Shown here: one piece after another, positions 1 to 11,167 of the stretch
Numbering within the stretch: position 1 is the first letter of the stretch
Layout: each line of letters starts with the position of its first letter
Assembly: GCA_028023455.1 (NCBI GenBank)
Contig: JAQFVV010012405.1
Location: forward strand, 8,845,291 to 8,909,290
Direction of reading: 5' to 3'
Length of the DNA stretch: 64,000 bases
Source: Epiperipatus broadwayi
Lineage: Eukaryota; Onychophora; Udeonychophora; Euonychophora; Peripatidae
The notes under the pieces: generated by a model
Databases searched by the model: none
What the model saw: the letters and a program-made list of their open reading frames with translations, nothing else
What the model was told of the DNA's origin: nothing
Program-made: the position numbers and the translations under genes

Positions 1-289
1 ATTTCTAAATGCATAGCTGGCCCTTATGATTTGATTAGATTGATTGTTTTTAAGTTTTTAGAGCAAATTAGAGAAGGAAAACTTGTTGATGTCAGAGACT
101 AAAGAAAACAAAAAAATAGATCCTGTTAAAAGCTGTCATAGCTTTTCTTCCAATATTTTGTCACAATTTTAACTCTTTAAAGAGAGTTTTTCATCGTTTG
201 AAGTTATGCTTTAGTAAGATACATATGACAAATATAAAATTTTGAAATAATCATTATTTATTTATTCCAAAACATTTTTATATTTCCCT
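1..289. other. AT-rich spacer, nothing recognised
   Basis: I see no coding, RNA or repeat signature in this stretch. It precedes the point where LINE-like coding sequence becomes recognisable. Confidence 0.5.
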
Positions 290-523
290 TCCTGCTGAGG
301 AGGGCTGGTTTTCCTTCATCGGAATACTACAATCCATATTAAATCACCACGCCAGGAAAATCAAAGGACCTAATGGCCTTCTAAATGATCTAACAGACAT
401 TAATATACAACTTCAAGCTTTACAGCAAAATTTCACAAATACAGAAAAAATCATCTCCCTTAAAAATCTGTACAAAATTAAGCAAAAGTCCCTTGCAGAA
501 TATATATCCATCAGAAGAGCCAA

Positions 524-2106
524 ATGTTTCTTAGCACACAACACTGCTGGACGAGAGACTACCTTAGATGGGCACTGGGGTACAATAGAAAACAAATCAC
601 TCCCTTATCCATTAATTCTAATGGAACCAATCTCGTTGGCTTTCCAATGATGCAGCACATCAGCAAACAATTCTGCCAATTAATGCAAAAAGATGGTGCT
701 CCTCCTATAAACAGCTGGTTGGATGCTGGTGACCCCGGCGAACATGGCATCACAGAAATCCAAATCAAAAAGAAGATAACATCTCTCCCGGACGGCATTC
801 ATCCTGGCCTTCATGGCATCCCAAATTTCCTTCTCAAACACCTCAGTCAATTCACTGTGCCAATTATTAAAAAATGATTGATCACCTAGCCTCCGGCAAC
901 AGAAACATAACAGATCTTTACCCAGTGGCACTTGTGCCTTTTATTAAAAAAGCAAAACCACTAAACGACATTAACAATATCCGGCCAATTTCCATGACTC
1001 CATTGCTTATCAAGATAATTGAATCAGTCATTAAAGATCAAATCCAAACTCAAATCCTTAGCCATATCTCGTCAAACCAATACGGGAAAAAGGGATCATC
1101 AACTTCGCATGCTATGTCCAATGTAACTGCACTATTCAATTACATCAGAGGACATCGTAAATCAAAACCTATTGCTGTCCAGCTGGATGTTGCGGCAGCA
1201 TTTGATTCAGTCCAGATAAATATCCTCCTGGATATTCTGTTGGAATGCGACATTCCAGCCGGGATTGTTCAGATGATCAGCAATCTGCTCAACAACAGAG
1301 AGATTTTTCTCTCTCTTGATGGCAAGATTACACCAGGCTTCAAGCCATACAAGTCGATCCCTCAAGGATCTCCACTCAGTGCCCTTTTCTTCACAGCATA
1401 CATCAACCCTCTTCTGATGGATATAGAAAAAAACCTCCCAGGAATTTTCCTTCCCTCTCTCAATAAAAACTTCAATGTATTTGCATATATAGATGACATC
1501 ATGGTTGTTCTTCCCACCATTAAATACCTTCCCCATCTCATGAACATCTTAAACAGAAATACAGCGAAACTTGGCCTACAAATAAACTTTAACAAATCTT
1601 CCATCTGGAAGATCATGTCTGGTAAACAAATTAACTCTCCCTTTTCTGCAAAACCCCAAAGATACCTAGGTTTCCCAATCTTCAAAACACCAACTGCAAT
1701 GGCAAGAGAGATTCAAGATGCAATCCTCCATTCAACTGAAGCCATCACCACGTCACTCTCTAGAGTATACCTTTCATTATATGGAAAGGTTGGCCTCCTC
1801 AACATGATCATAATGCCAAAAATCTCATATTATCTTCCATTCGTAAAAATGTCTAAACAGTTTCAAAATAAAATCAACCGATTATGTACCAAACTTCTCT
1901 GGAGAGGAAGGACAGTTGCTATTAGCTTGCGAGGCATCCAACGACCATGCAGGTTCAATGGACTGTCATTCCACTCAATACAAGCAATCATTTTACAGAA
2001 AACCCACAACACTCTACATAATCTGATCATCTCATGTGGATACTCCAACATTATTAAAAAATTACACCGACAGATCGTCCTCCGCCCTCTGCCAGTTCAT
2101 GGATAG
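524..2106 (+). pseudogene. LINE reverse transcriptase, frameshifted
   Basis: Two overlapping frames encode one RT. The first (524-877) carries the region just before the RT core and ends in a stop that overlaps the ATG of the second (874-2106). The pair therefore reads as one gene broken by a small indel. The second frame holds the classic RT blocks: RPISMTPLL (block 1-2), QLDVAAAFDSVQ with the first catalytic Asp, QGSPLSALFFTAYINPL, and YIDDIMV as the YxDD box at about 1489-1509. YIDD in place of F/YADD is uncommon for LINEs. It is followed by RYLGFPIF and the thumb region. The product would copy element RNA at the target site. It is broken here, and the C-terminal part is in a further frame (2145-2732). 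Confidence 0.82.
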
Positions 2107-2144
2107 CCTCCCTAATAGACCACTTACAACTTTATAACCCAATA

Positions 2145-2732
2145 ATGCCCTCTAACCTTAACAAAAAAATCACCTTATGGGAAGCATACAATATAATCAA
2201 CTATAACCAACAACCCATTAAAACGAGCCTAAAAATAACCAACCAAAGACTCATTTCACACTTCAAAAGATGGAGTCTGGAACCCAAATTCCTTGACTTC
2301 ATCATTAAAATAAATCTTAATGCGCTTCCCACGAATTGGTTCCTTTATCACCGAAGAGGTTTTAACAGCATTGATCCTATATGTGGTCTGTGTGCTCGTG
2401 AAGATGAAACCATAGACCATATTATACACCGGTGCCCAAGACTTAAAACACTGAAAGAGATAATTATAATTAATTCCAACATAAGACCTGATATGATTTT
2501 CTCACTTGAAAATGCCATTCATAATGGTTTTTTTTCAATAATAAGGCTTTCTACCTTTGTCCTTTATTCCATATGGATAGTGAGATGCAAAACTCTCATG
2601 GAATTACCCCCGCCACAAATCATACCATTGTTTTATCAAACGCTCAAAAAAATCAAGAAACGTGACCAGCTCCTGGCCTCCAGTAAAGTCTTTGATGACA
2701 CCTGGTCTTTAACTGCTCTTTCATTTTCCTGA
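2145..2732 (+). pseudogene. LINE C-terminal domain with CxxC...HxxxxC knuckle
   Basis: This 195-residue frame is the C-terminal part of the same LINE polyprotein. It contains FKRWSLEPKFLDFIIKINL, a conserved block also seen in the copies at 8.6 and 10 kb. A Cys/His cluster CGLCAREDETIDHIIHRC (about 2381-2434) follows, which fits the zinc-binding region downstream of RT in several LINE clades. A stop and frame change at 2104-2144 separate it from the RT frame. The ending KKRDQLLASSKVFDDTW is shared in form with every other family copy in the window, which makes the assignment firm although the clade is not. Confidence 0.78.
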
Positions 2733-3000
2733 TTATCAACTCCCACCTACCCAGCATTATAGAATAGGAAATTCTAAAAGAAAATATGCATGTTTATATT
2801 AAAAATGCTTATTCTATTAAACAAGTATTTAGAATCTCATCACTATACCTAACCACATAAGAGTATAACAATTGTACTCTCATAACAAAATCTAGCCAGA
2901 TGACAAATAGAACATTATACAATCATATTATTGTACAATTTATTCATTTATCTATCCTTTATTAGTATGTAATCACTATTTATTGTTAATAAAAAATTTT

Positions 3001-4560
3001 GTTGAAATGAAAACATTTTTATACACTTCAGACTAAAATAAAGTCTTTTTTTTTTGTCAATTTACTTCTGTTTACTTTGATTTTTTTTATTTTTTATATA
3101 TAGTTATTTTTCTTTATCTGCAATGGTAATATTTTAATTTGTAGAGTAATTTCATTTATTGAATTTATAAAAATATACAATTAGGAGATTTGAAAGTAGA
3201 AAATAAGATTTCATTCATTTCAACAATACAATCAAGAAAAAGACTGAAAATGAAATGCACGCTGTGATAGTTCAAAGGAGCTTATTTTTTTTTTTGTTTT
3301 GTTTCTATCCTGATTATTGTTGTTATTTTTTAAAAAAGTCATATTATTAGTCCAGTAAAGATAGTACACTCAACCTATGATCTAAGCACAAGGGAAACAT
3401 CTCAATCTGAAACAATCTTTTGTACTGATGTATTGAAATTTAATCCTACCCTATGTTAGTTAGACCATAGCCCATTTTATTTTCCTTATCTATCTAATAT
3501 CTAAAGTCAAATCTAAAATAATTTCTAAAAAAAACCTTAGATGCTGGCTGATATTACATGGGGTTGTAATGTAAGCATTGGCATATTCTGTATTGGGGGG
3601 GGGGGTTAAATTTTTAGATAGTCACTTAAATGTTGACTTTAGAAATATTATTGACACATTTAAATTTATTGCTGCGTCATGACTTTCTGATTTTATATTT
3701 ATTGCATCAGAAAATGTATAAAAGACCACAAACTAGTGATTTTAATACTTAAAGACTCACCTCAAATCAAAATATTGTTTCTGGATATTCAACTAAGAAT
3801 CTTTTCATACAATCAAGAAATGTTGATATAAAAAAAATGGGCTTCCATTCCTAACAATTTTTTCCAGCTCAACTGTAAAGCCAATTGGATTTATCTTCCT
3901 AAACAGTACTGGAGTCTCAACAGTATATTCAGGATATCCATGGATATTGTGATCTCCTGCTTCATCCATGGAATTTAACAACACTGATTTTTATTAATGT
4001 TGTATAATTCAATCCCGTGATTCATAGTCAGTGATTGTTAAATCTATGGCTACATTGACTAAATTGAAAATCTTAATAAAGCCACTAGTGAGTCTTCTTT
4101 TTTTGGTTAATTTTCTCCACAGTTCTTTTGTGATGTTTTGTTAATAGTTTAGTTACTAAAAAAATCCACATGCTAATTTATAAATGAATAAAGTATGGAT
4201 ATCTGCAGATTAGATAGCTTAATTCATTTTTTTTTTTTTTAATATTTGTAAACATGCCATATTAAGAAAGAATAGCCTGATAAGTGAATACATCAAGAAA
4301 GACTTTCTTCTTAATGAAATTAAAGGAGGAAAATGGGAAAGAAAATCAGCCTTTCTTTGCCATTCAGTTACCCATATGAGATTAAATTACTTGTGGCCAT
4401 ATATCTGCAAATTATCTGTGGGAGATTTAAGTTAGTTGTGGCAATGTTTTCACACATTGTCTGGGAAAAAGAAAACCAAACAGAAGCCTTTAGAAATATA
4501 GAGGAGAAATATTAAAAAAAAAAAAAATTATAATGAAAGCCCAGATTGTCTAGAAGAGAT
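3001..4560. other. AT-rich spacer with homopolymer tracts
   Basis: No coding pattern. It contains several poly-T runs and a G run at about 3595-3605. A 60-codon open frame at 4333-4515 has no recognisable domain and is probably chance. Confidence 0.5.
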
Positions 4561-4564
4561 GAAT

Positions 4565-4640
4565 GCTGTGATTTAGCATAATAATAGAGTTAGGGATTTG
4601 AGAACTAAAAGTTCCTGGTTCAAACATCCCAAACAATTCA
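4565..4640 (+). repeat. tRNA-like SINE head
   Basis: An A-box-like run (TTAGCATAATAATAGAG) is followed after about 30 nt by a B-box-like GGTTCAAACATCCC. The spacing fits a tRNA-derived RNA polymerase III promoter. The surrounding sequence is degenerate and does not fold convincingly as a tRNA, so this reads as an old SINE head. Confidence 0.45.
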
Positions 4641-5695
4641 TCTGCTTTATTTATCTATATGAAGGTCAGTAGAAACACATTTTTGAAATGGTCTCCTAAT
4701 ACTGCATGTGTCTGAAAGTTTGTGATGATGGAATGTTATTTGTAATTATATGTTGATATATAATACAACATTTCAAGTAGGTATTACTCTTTTATCCTCT
4801 TTAGGTGATACTGTTGAGATCAATGACAATATTAACATGAGTATTGAATCAGTGACCTTTGAATATGTAAATACTGAATTTAGTTGATTAGAGCCTCAGT
4901 TTAAATTCAATATTCGTGAATAATAAAACCAGCTTGATTCCCGTGCTAATAACTTACACTGATCAATCCAGCAGCATCTGAAGAAGAGAGAAATTTGTGA
5001 TATTTACTAATCTGTATACTATTACTAATAATTAAATATATTTGAAATGTTTAAATAAAATTGAATTCTTCTAAAACAAATTTAACAATTAAAACCAAAC
5101 TATGAAAATAGTGCATCATATAATTATAAGCATAACTAATACTGTCTTTTTTATAAAATTCATTATATGATAAAGTGACCATGACACTTTAAAAATAAAT
5201 AAGATTTTTAATAATTTGCTTTCATATAGAATATGCTGCATGTCCGAAAACAGTTTATGATTAAGTATTATAAATATTTTTTTTTTGTAATGTCCTATCT
5301 GTAGGATTTATTGTAAATATTTTTTTTTTTCTAATAAACTGTGTGTTAAATTATTGATTTATAAATATTCTAAATTAGTATATGTTTAATCACAGGTAAT
5401 TAAAAATAAGATACTTCAGCTTCCCTATGAGATAACTTCAAATTTATACAATTCAGTTGTTAATTAAAACATCAAGCACAGAATAGATTTAAGCTCTGAG
5501 TTAAGTACAGTCAATAGGGATTGGCTTATATAAGAATAAGCTCTAAGTACAAGGGATTCACTGATGTTTTTAAAACTATTCCTGATGGATGAGTGTATGT
5601 AGATTTAAAACTTTAAATTTGAACAGTGCATGTTTGAAGGTTAATTTCATTCTATGTGATTACATATATATATATTGCACTAAATTATTGATTTA
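4641..5695. other. AT-rich spacer, nothing recognised
   Basis: I see no supported gene. The short frame at 5589-5804 runs into the SINE on the opposite strand and is not coding. Confidence 0.45.
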
Positions 5696-5697
5696 TA

Positions 5698-5786
5698 TAC
5701 ACCTATACGAACCCGCAACAACCGTCTGCAACAAACTGATTGCTTGCAAGGCGGCTGTGCTAACCTCTCGGCTAACAACGCTTGAC
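5698..5786 (-). repeat. tRNA-derived SINE, minus strand
   Basis: Read on the minus strand the unit starts GTCAAGCGTTGTTAGCCGAG. It carries an A box within GAGAGGTTAGCACAGCCG and a B box around GGGTTCGTATAGG. The start and A box match the SINEs at 12583 and 62066, so the three are one family. The insertion between the boxes is longer than in a real tRNA. Confidence 0.6.
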
Positions 5787-6539
5787 TTCTGTATTAATTA
5801 TTAATCTCTTTTTTTTTTTTTAATTTTCTGATCACAATAGTGAAGTTCCATTCTGATTTCTTGTTTCCCAAATTTGAACTTTCTGTATAGTTTGATAGTT
5901 AATTTCTGAAAGAAATTTTTTTGTTACACAACTCCATCTAAGTTTTGCTAATATCTCTGATAGATTAATTAGCTAGAATGATTAAAACTCAGTTGTATAA
6001 TTCCAGCAAGGGCTAATATGAATTCCCTCTTCTCAAATACAGCTACACGCATAACCGAATCAACAACTCAAACGCTTTTCATATAATTTTACATTTATGT
6101 TTGCTTTGGAAAATACCTGAAACATAAGTTTTCAAATTATAATTATTTTATTAAGCATTTTAAACAAATATTAAAATTTATTAAATATAAAATTATATTC
6201 TGTGGTCTATGTTTTTTTTAATTCTCAGCCATGGATATGTTGAAGCTTTAATTCACTTTTTTTTTTAAAAAAAAAAAACATTCCTTTTCAATAAGAGTAT
6301 CAGTTTATTTAAGAAATAAAGAAAATTTAATTAACAAGTTTAAATACTATCTCAGTTATGATTAAATGTTAATTAAATACCAAGATTGACGTAAGTAGAA
6401 ATGTCAACTCTTTGTAATTAGGTTGAAACTGAAGGTTCATTTTTAATCATGTAAAAGAAAATAGGAATTATGAAACATTTCTCTCTAATAGTTCAGTTTG
6501 TTATCATTATAAAGATCTATCTCCCCAAATTTACTAGAT

Positions 6540-6680
6540 TCCTATCATCCCAGCAAACTTCCTTATCTCACACATGGTCTCCTTCTAAATCTTTTATAAT
6601 CTCTTGAGATACAGTTTAAAATTTTAATTGCTATCTCTTTTAAAAATATATTCAGTCCAGCTCCAAGTTAGCCTTTTTTT
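6540..6680 (-). mobile_element. RTE/BovB-type LINE 3' fragment
   Basis: The plus strand here resembles 39670-39800 across most of its length, for example CACATGGTCTCCTTCT against CACATGTGGTCTCTTTCT and the shared TCTTTTA-AATCTCTTG-A-CAGTTTAAAATTT pattern. The other copy encodes the C-terminal end of an RTE/BovB reverse transcriptase on the minus strand. This is a short, decayed relic of the same family. Confidence 0.6.
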
Positions 6681-7435
6681 TTTTGATGACGCATATATTA
6701 GAACTATAAAGAGATGTACATCTGTATGTGAGAATTGTGTGTATGTGTTTAGTCACAAGCATATTTAAAGGAAGAATTATACTCTGAATTGAATTAAAAG
6801 TTGGTCTTTGAAGATAAAACGTTCTATAGATCAACAGATTTAAAATATTTTCTTCTTTTCAAGTCAATGAGAGTGCTAGTAACACTTTTATGTTCAAAAC
6901 ACCTCTAAGAAAAAGGTGGCACTAACACATCTAAGACGCTAAAAATTTAGTTCAAAGGGTTTAAAGTAATTAGATTCTTCAACAGCGTCTGTGTTCATAC
7001 AATAGTGATCTTTTGAGATCACATGAAATAAATAATTAAATGAAAGCTAATTATATAAAGTAAAATAATTAAATACACTTACAGAATGAAAAATTGTGAC
7101 GGTGAACCATTTATAAACTAAAATCTAAATATTATAATTGATATACGAACGCGCGCACACACACATTGAAGAAATCATAAGAATTATTTCGGATACATAT
7201 AAAATTAAAACCGTGACATAAATATTTTGTACTTTAAAATATAAGTCTACGGATCTTTATGATATAAAATTTTCTGAAATTATTTTACTAAAAATAGGTT
7301 TTTTAATTAGAAAAATACAATAAATTAATGAGAATATATATATATGATGGCAAGTTGGGAAAACCACAATTTCCAACATAGTTCAAGTTCGATTAATTGT
7401 ATTAAATGGGTTTACTATGTAAAAAAAAAACCAGC
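6681..7435. other. AT-rich spacer with short CA repeat
   Basis: Nothing coding is visible. There is a short purine-pyrimidine run (CGCGCGCACACACACA) at about 7150-7165. Confidence 0.45.
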
Positions 7436-7439
7436 TTTT

Positions 7440-7502
7440 AAGTAAATCAATGCAGCAATTCTTTATTAAACAATTCAAAACAAAGCAAAACTCTCCATAT
7501 AG
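7440..7502 (-). repeat. Fragment shared with the hammerhead insertion at 11.2 kb
   Basis: The segment AGCAAAACTCTCCATATAGT at about 7484-7503 occurs identically at about 11183-11202. Immediately upstream ACAATTCAAAA also recurs. In the 11-kb locus this is the edge of a 452-bp insertion carrying a hammerhead, so this is probably the end of another, truncated copy of that family. Confidence 0.55.
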
Positions 7503-7559
7503 TAGAATCAGTGAAATAACAATACTTATCTGTTTTGCCTACTGGTGAGTAGTAAAGAT

Positions 7560-7790
7560 TTGAATATTTCAATTTTTGTTTTACCTGTTAGCTAAGAATA
7601 ATTAGATATCCATTTATTGACCAATATTGGATAGTTAGTTGGATTGATTATGGACTAGCTACCTAAAAGGAAAATCCCAAATCTATTGAAAAAGTTTACA
7701 AGTTTATTCAATATGGATTTAAATGCAGATATACCCGAATAAATTTTATGTTGAGACTGACGCAATACCATCGGAAATTATAGGCAGATA
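7560..7790 (+). repeat. SINE body (dispersed family)
   Basis: The region shares a pattern with 16200-16310, 36190-36300, 46530-46640 and 59520-59640: a CCATTTATTGACCAAT / TGGATTGAT-ATGGACTAG core followed by a run like AAAATCCCAAAT-CTATTGAAAA. It is a degenerate interspersed repeat. A tRNA-like head is clearest in the 16-kb and 59-kb copies. Confidence 0.5.
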
Positions 7791-7799
7791 GGCAAAACT

Positions 7800-8335
7800 T
7801 CATCGGTTTAAAGCAGTAACCAATGATATGTGGAATAATCACATGACACGGATTATTTAATATGTGATGATTTCAATACAATCATAGTGGATTATGGTAA
7901 AACAATAATTTGTCAAAGATATGTAGTAAAGATCACGATAGTGGTAACAATAAAAGCATATAGCTGGTAATTCAACAAATATACAAATACTCTACATAGG
8001 TTAAAGTAGATATAAAAACTACTTCGTTGTAAACATCTGTGTTTAGCACCATTGTTCTAGTTAAAACTAACTTTTTGAATAGTTAACATGAGAATTACAA
8101 TGAAGTACGCAAAACAACTAGTAAAGTTTATTAGAGATTTTACATTGGGGTAAGGTTCAAAATATATAGGTACAATTAAAGAATCTGTTATGCTGAATGT
8201 TTAGGATTAAAGTAAAGTAATTTTTTCTAAATATTCGTTCTATTTTAATAGGATGGAAAAAATTCAAAATTTTCTGCAACTCTTCTTTCCCCAGATATAA
8301 CTGAAAAAAGTGTAAGATTTGTTCGTTTTTTTTTT
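7800..8335. other. AT-rich spacer, nothing recognised
   Basis: No gene, RNA or repeat signature supported by eye. Confidence 0.4.
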
Positions 8336-8340
8336 AATTA

Positions 8341-9225
8341 ATGAGATTTATTTATTTATTTATTAGTTTACATAACAAAATAAAATCATTGACAAGAGTG
8401 AAGACACTGTGGAACCCACAGATACACCACCACCCATACACAGTAAATGGGTCAAAGAACTGCAAGAACAACTGGGGACTCTATTTTCAGTTTCCGAGCA
8501 ATCAGAGAAAGCTAAGCAAACATATTGGGAAGTATACAAAATCTTTTACCAAATCAAAACCCATTATCTACCCGATTAAGACTGTCTGTAAAACAAATGC
8601 TCAAGAAGTCAAGATACTGGTGCATAGGACCAAAGCTGGTCGATTTTATAATCAAGTTTAACTTGTCCTCCTTGCCCACCAGTCACTTTTTGGTGATGCA
8701 AAGAGGATTTCGTCAATTAAGCCCCATGTGTAAACTCTGTAATATGCATGAAGAAACACTGGAGCACATCTTCTATGCCTGTTCATACCTGAGTTGCACT
8801 AGAAATAAAATTATCGCAAACATTTCCTCTGGCTGTGGCAATGTCCTGTCAATTGATCAGGCAATTAAAGAAGGAAACTATGCAACTATCAGGCTAGCGG
8901 CATGCCTACTACATGCCTTATGGATCACCAGGTGCCAGCATATCTTCAGACAAGGACATAGTGATCCTTGGATAACTTTTAAAACAATAATAATAAGCAT
9001 GAAGAACAGAGATAGACTCCTTGTGCCAGAGCATCTCTTTGTAGACACATGGGCACAGATTATCATTTGTGACGATGAGACAACATCTCAGACTACTGCA
9101 GTAAATGTTATGACAATACCACACAAATTGGTTGCAAAACTTTGAACTTCTATATGAAACTATTATAATTATCAAATGTAGCTACCTGACACTGTAAATT
9201 TTTTTTTAATAAAAAAAAAAAAAAT
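8341..9225 (+). mobile_element. LINE family 1, 3' fragment (second copy)
   Basis: Two frames (8341-8661, then 8525-9145) give the C-terminal part of the LINE polyprotein. The readable part contains PKLVDFIIKFNLSSLPT, the Cys/His knuckle CKLCNMHEETLEHIFYAC, then LLHALWITRCQHIF and the terminal block KNRDRLLVPEHLFVDTW. Each block aligns with the copy at 2145-2732 and with 21944-22222. The element ends in a T-run and a long A-run near 9200-9225, consistent with a LINE 3' tail. The RT core is absent, so this is a 5'-truncated copy with one frameshift near 8560. Confidence 0.78.
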
Positions 9226-9397
9226 TACATGATTGTTGTTGAGATATACATAGTAGAAAGAAAAGGAAAACTATAATATTAAATTTATGAAATTAAACGA
9301 AAACATACAATTGTCTTCTAAGACGAAAAAGATGTGTCTTCCTAGCTGTCAAAAGCCAGAACCAAGTTCAGGAACATTATGTGAGTGGTTATAGAGA

Positions 9398-9622
9398 TCA
9401 GATAAGTTCATCAGTGTGTGACCAGGTAGAATTGAAGATCTCATCTGGCATTAACAGTTGATCTCTCCTCTTAGTGAAGCACAGGGAATTTTTCATGAAC
9501 TGTACTGGATTATAGGGTGATGAATCCAGGACCAGGCAACATCTAAGAAGCCGTACAGAATGATTTACGAAGATGGCTCTCCTGATGTCTGGGAATCTAC
9601 CTGATGCAATACAACTGGCCAT
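9398..9622 (-). mobile_element. LINE family 1, C-terminal fragment on the minus strand
   Basis: The minus-strand frame contains GRFPDIRRAIFVNHSVRLLR and, near its end, KRRDQLLMPDEIFNSTWSH. This is the same terminal block as in the plus-strand copies (KKRDQLL...FDDTW, KNRDRLL...FVDTW). It lies between two plus-strand copies of the same family, abutting the next one at about 9604-9622. It is either an independent insertion or an inverted piece. Confidence 0.65.
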
Positions 9623-10770
9623 ATCGAAAAGCTGGGAAAAAAGATTATTTCAATATCAATAAAATGCCTAAGAAAACCCCTTTCACAAAATGGCCTTGGC
9701 CTTCACTCAATACATGTCTTCAGGATACAAAAAACATTGAACATAATATCTACATGTGCACAAAAATTCCCACATTTAGAAATTGCTGCCAAGATTACCC
9801 CTACAGATAGACCACCTCCTCTACAAGGATATCTGAACACACTACTTACACCATTATTAAGAATTCACACTCTTAACTTTAAACCACCACAAGCCAAATA
9901 TAAATATTGGGAAGTTTATCAACTTCTACATCCAAATCAAGATGATGTACAAACTCCACTTCATATTAATAATAAACAATTATGTCGCAAATTCAAATTA
10001 TGGTCACTTGAACCAAAATATTTTGACTTTCTCCTTAAGATAAATCTAGACTCGCTACCTACATAACACTTTTTGAAATATCAAAGAAACTATAAAGATA
10101 TAGATGATATATGTAATCTTTGCCATAGGGACTCGGAGACACAAAACCACCTTTTTTTCTCATGCTCAAGTCTAGAAAATATTCGTAAAATTATTAGCAC
10201 TTCACTCGAGGGTAAAAAAATCAATATGAAAACCCTTTTTGACTCTTTTAAAAGGGGTATCTTTGCTGAAATAAGAATCTGCACATTTCTACTCTATGCT
10301 TTATGGTGTACAAGGTGTAATTTCATATACAATTATAATCCCAGAAGACATCCAAACACGTTCAGAAATAAGCTGCAAACCATACGTGAAAGAGACATGA
10401 AGATTACAGATCAATCTAAGTACATTGACACCTAGAATATACAAGAACTTATATAAAAGCACTAACAAAAAAAAAGAAACTATATCTAACATGGTTCCTT
10501 GTGCCAGTTCTAAAGCCAACTGACACAAACTAGATGCATTCCTGCTTTAATTTAATTGTATATCTAATTGAATATTATCATATGATTGAGTGATCATCAT
10601 TGATTTTGTTGAACTTTTTTTTTCTTAGAGACTTCTAGTTTGATAACGCATACAGTTACTGATCAAATCATTGTACATATGCAGTTTTGTGAAACTAATT
10701 TATATGTAAGAACTATGTGTCAAATGTAACTTGTATAACCTTTTAGAATACTAATAAAGTTTATCCTTTG
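9604..10770 (+). mobile_element. LINE family 1, 3' fragment (third plus-strand copy)
   Basis: Overlapping frames 9737-10066 and 10073-10435 encode KYWEVYQLL, FKLWSLEPKYFDFLLKINL and, after one stop, the knuckle CNLCHRDSETQNHLFFSC. RICTFLLYALWCTRC and RERDMKITDQSKYIDT follow. The order matches the first copy at 2145-2732. The 3' non-coding tail runs to ACTAATAAAGTTTATCC at about 10750 and continues into an AAT/AAC microsatellite, which probably grew from the element's tail. The RT core is missing. Confidence 0.77.
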
Positions 10771-10776
10771 AAACAT

Positions 10777-10842
10777 AGTAATAATAATAATAATAACAAC
10801 AACAACAACAATAATAATAATAACAACAACAACAACAACAAC

Positions 10843-10901
<59 letters not shown>

Positions 10902-10912
10902 TGATGATGATG
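10777..10912 (+). repeat. (AAT)n/(AAC)n/(GAT)n microsatellite
   Basis: About 136 bp of trinucleotide repeat: blocks of AAT alternate with AAC and end in a few GAT units. It opens one long frame of Asn and Asp codons, which is a repeat artefact rather than a protein. It sits between a LINE tail and a PLE fragment. Confidence 0.95.
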
Positions 10913-11167
10913 CATGGATCAGCATTTTTTATATACTTAATATATCTAAAAGGATGAAAACAATTTGTTCAAACGATTATAATATTAGTTTTAGAACATC
11001 TCCTAATCTTAATCAAATTTTAAACAATTCTAAAGATAAATTATCTCCAAACCAATCTCTACAAATAGTTTATAAAATTAAATATAATGAACCCAAATGC
11101 AATGCAATTTATTATGGAGAATCTCCTATCAGTTGTGCTACAAGATTAGTACAACATATTTATATAA
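10913..11167 (+). pseudogene. Penelope-like element 3' part with GIY-YIG remnant (5' piece)
   Basis: The frame reads RTSPNLNQILNNSKDKLSP, then VYKIKYNEPKCNAIYYGES and CATRLVQHIYI. This is the order found at the start of the GIY-YIG endonuclease domain of Penelope-like elements: VYxIxC, xYxGET, then an R...H motif. It parallels the minus-strand PLE at 49.1-49.6 kb (NKLINNTKDRLPLSQ, YNIVCP, YFGETRAPLSMRLSQ). The domain is cut at 11167 by the insertion at 11168-11619 and resumes at about 11632. Confidence 0.75.
11156..11167 (+). repeat. Target-site duplication, left copy
   Basis: ATATTTATATAA occurs here and again at 11620-11631, exactly bounding the 452-bp insertion. Because the motif is AT-only in an AT-rich window it could arise by chance, but the PLE reading resumes right after the second copy. 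Confidence 0.65.

Larger units (their letters stand above)
290..3000 (+). mobile_element. 5'-truncated non-LTR retrotransposon (LINE family 1)
   Basis: The element carries the reverse transcriptase and C-terminal part of a LINE polyprotein. No endonuclease domain is visible, so the copy is 5'-truncated. The 3' end is an AT-rich non-coding tail ending near an AATAAAAAATTTTG tract at about 2988-3001. The same family recurs at 8341-9145, 9398-9622 (minus), 9604-10440 and 21944-22222. The copies differ clearly in protein sequence, so they are separate old insertions or subfamilies. The C-terminal zinc-knuckle-like block (zf-RVT type) recalls L1/Tx1-like or related clades. I cannot fix the clade by eye. 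Confidence 0.8.

Noticed and set aside
289-310. CTGAGGAGGGCTGG at the left edge of the first LINE
   Set aside because: Matches the hammerhead box by chance; no stem II or GAAAC follows.
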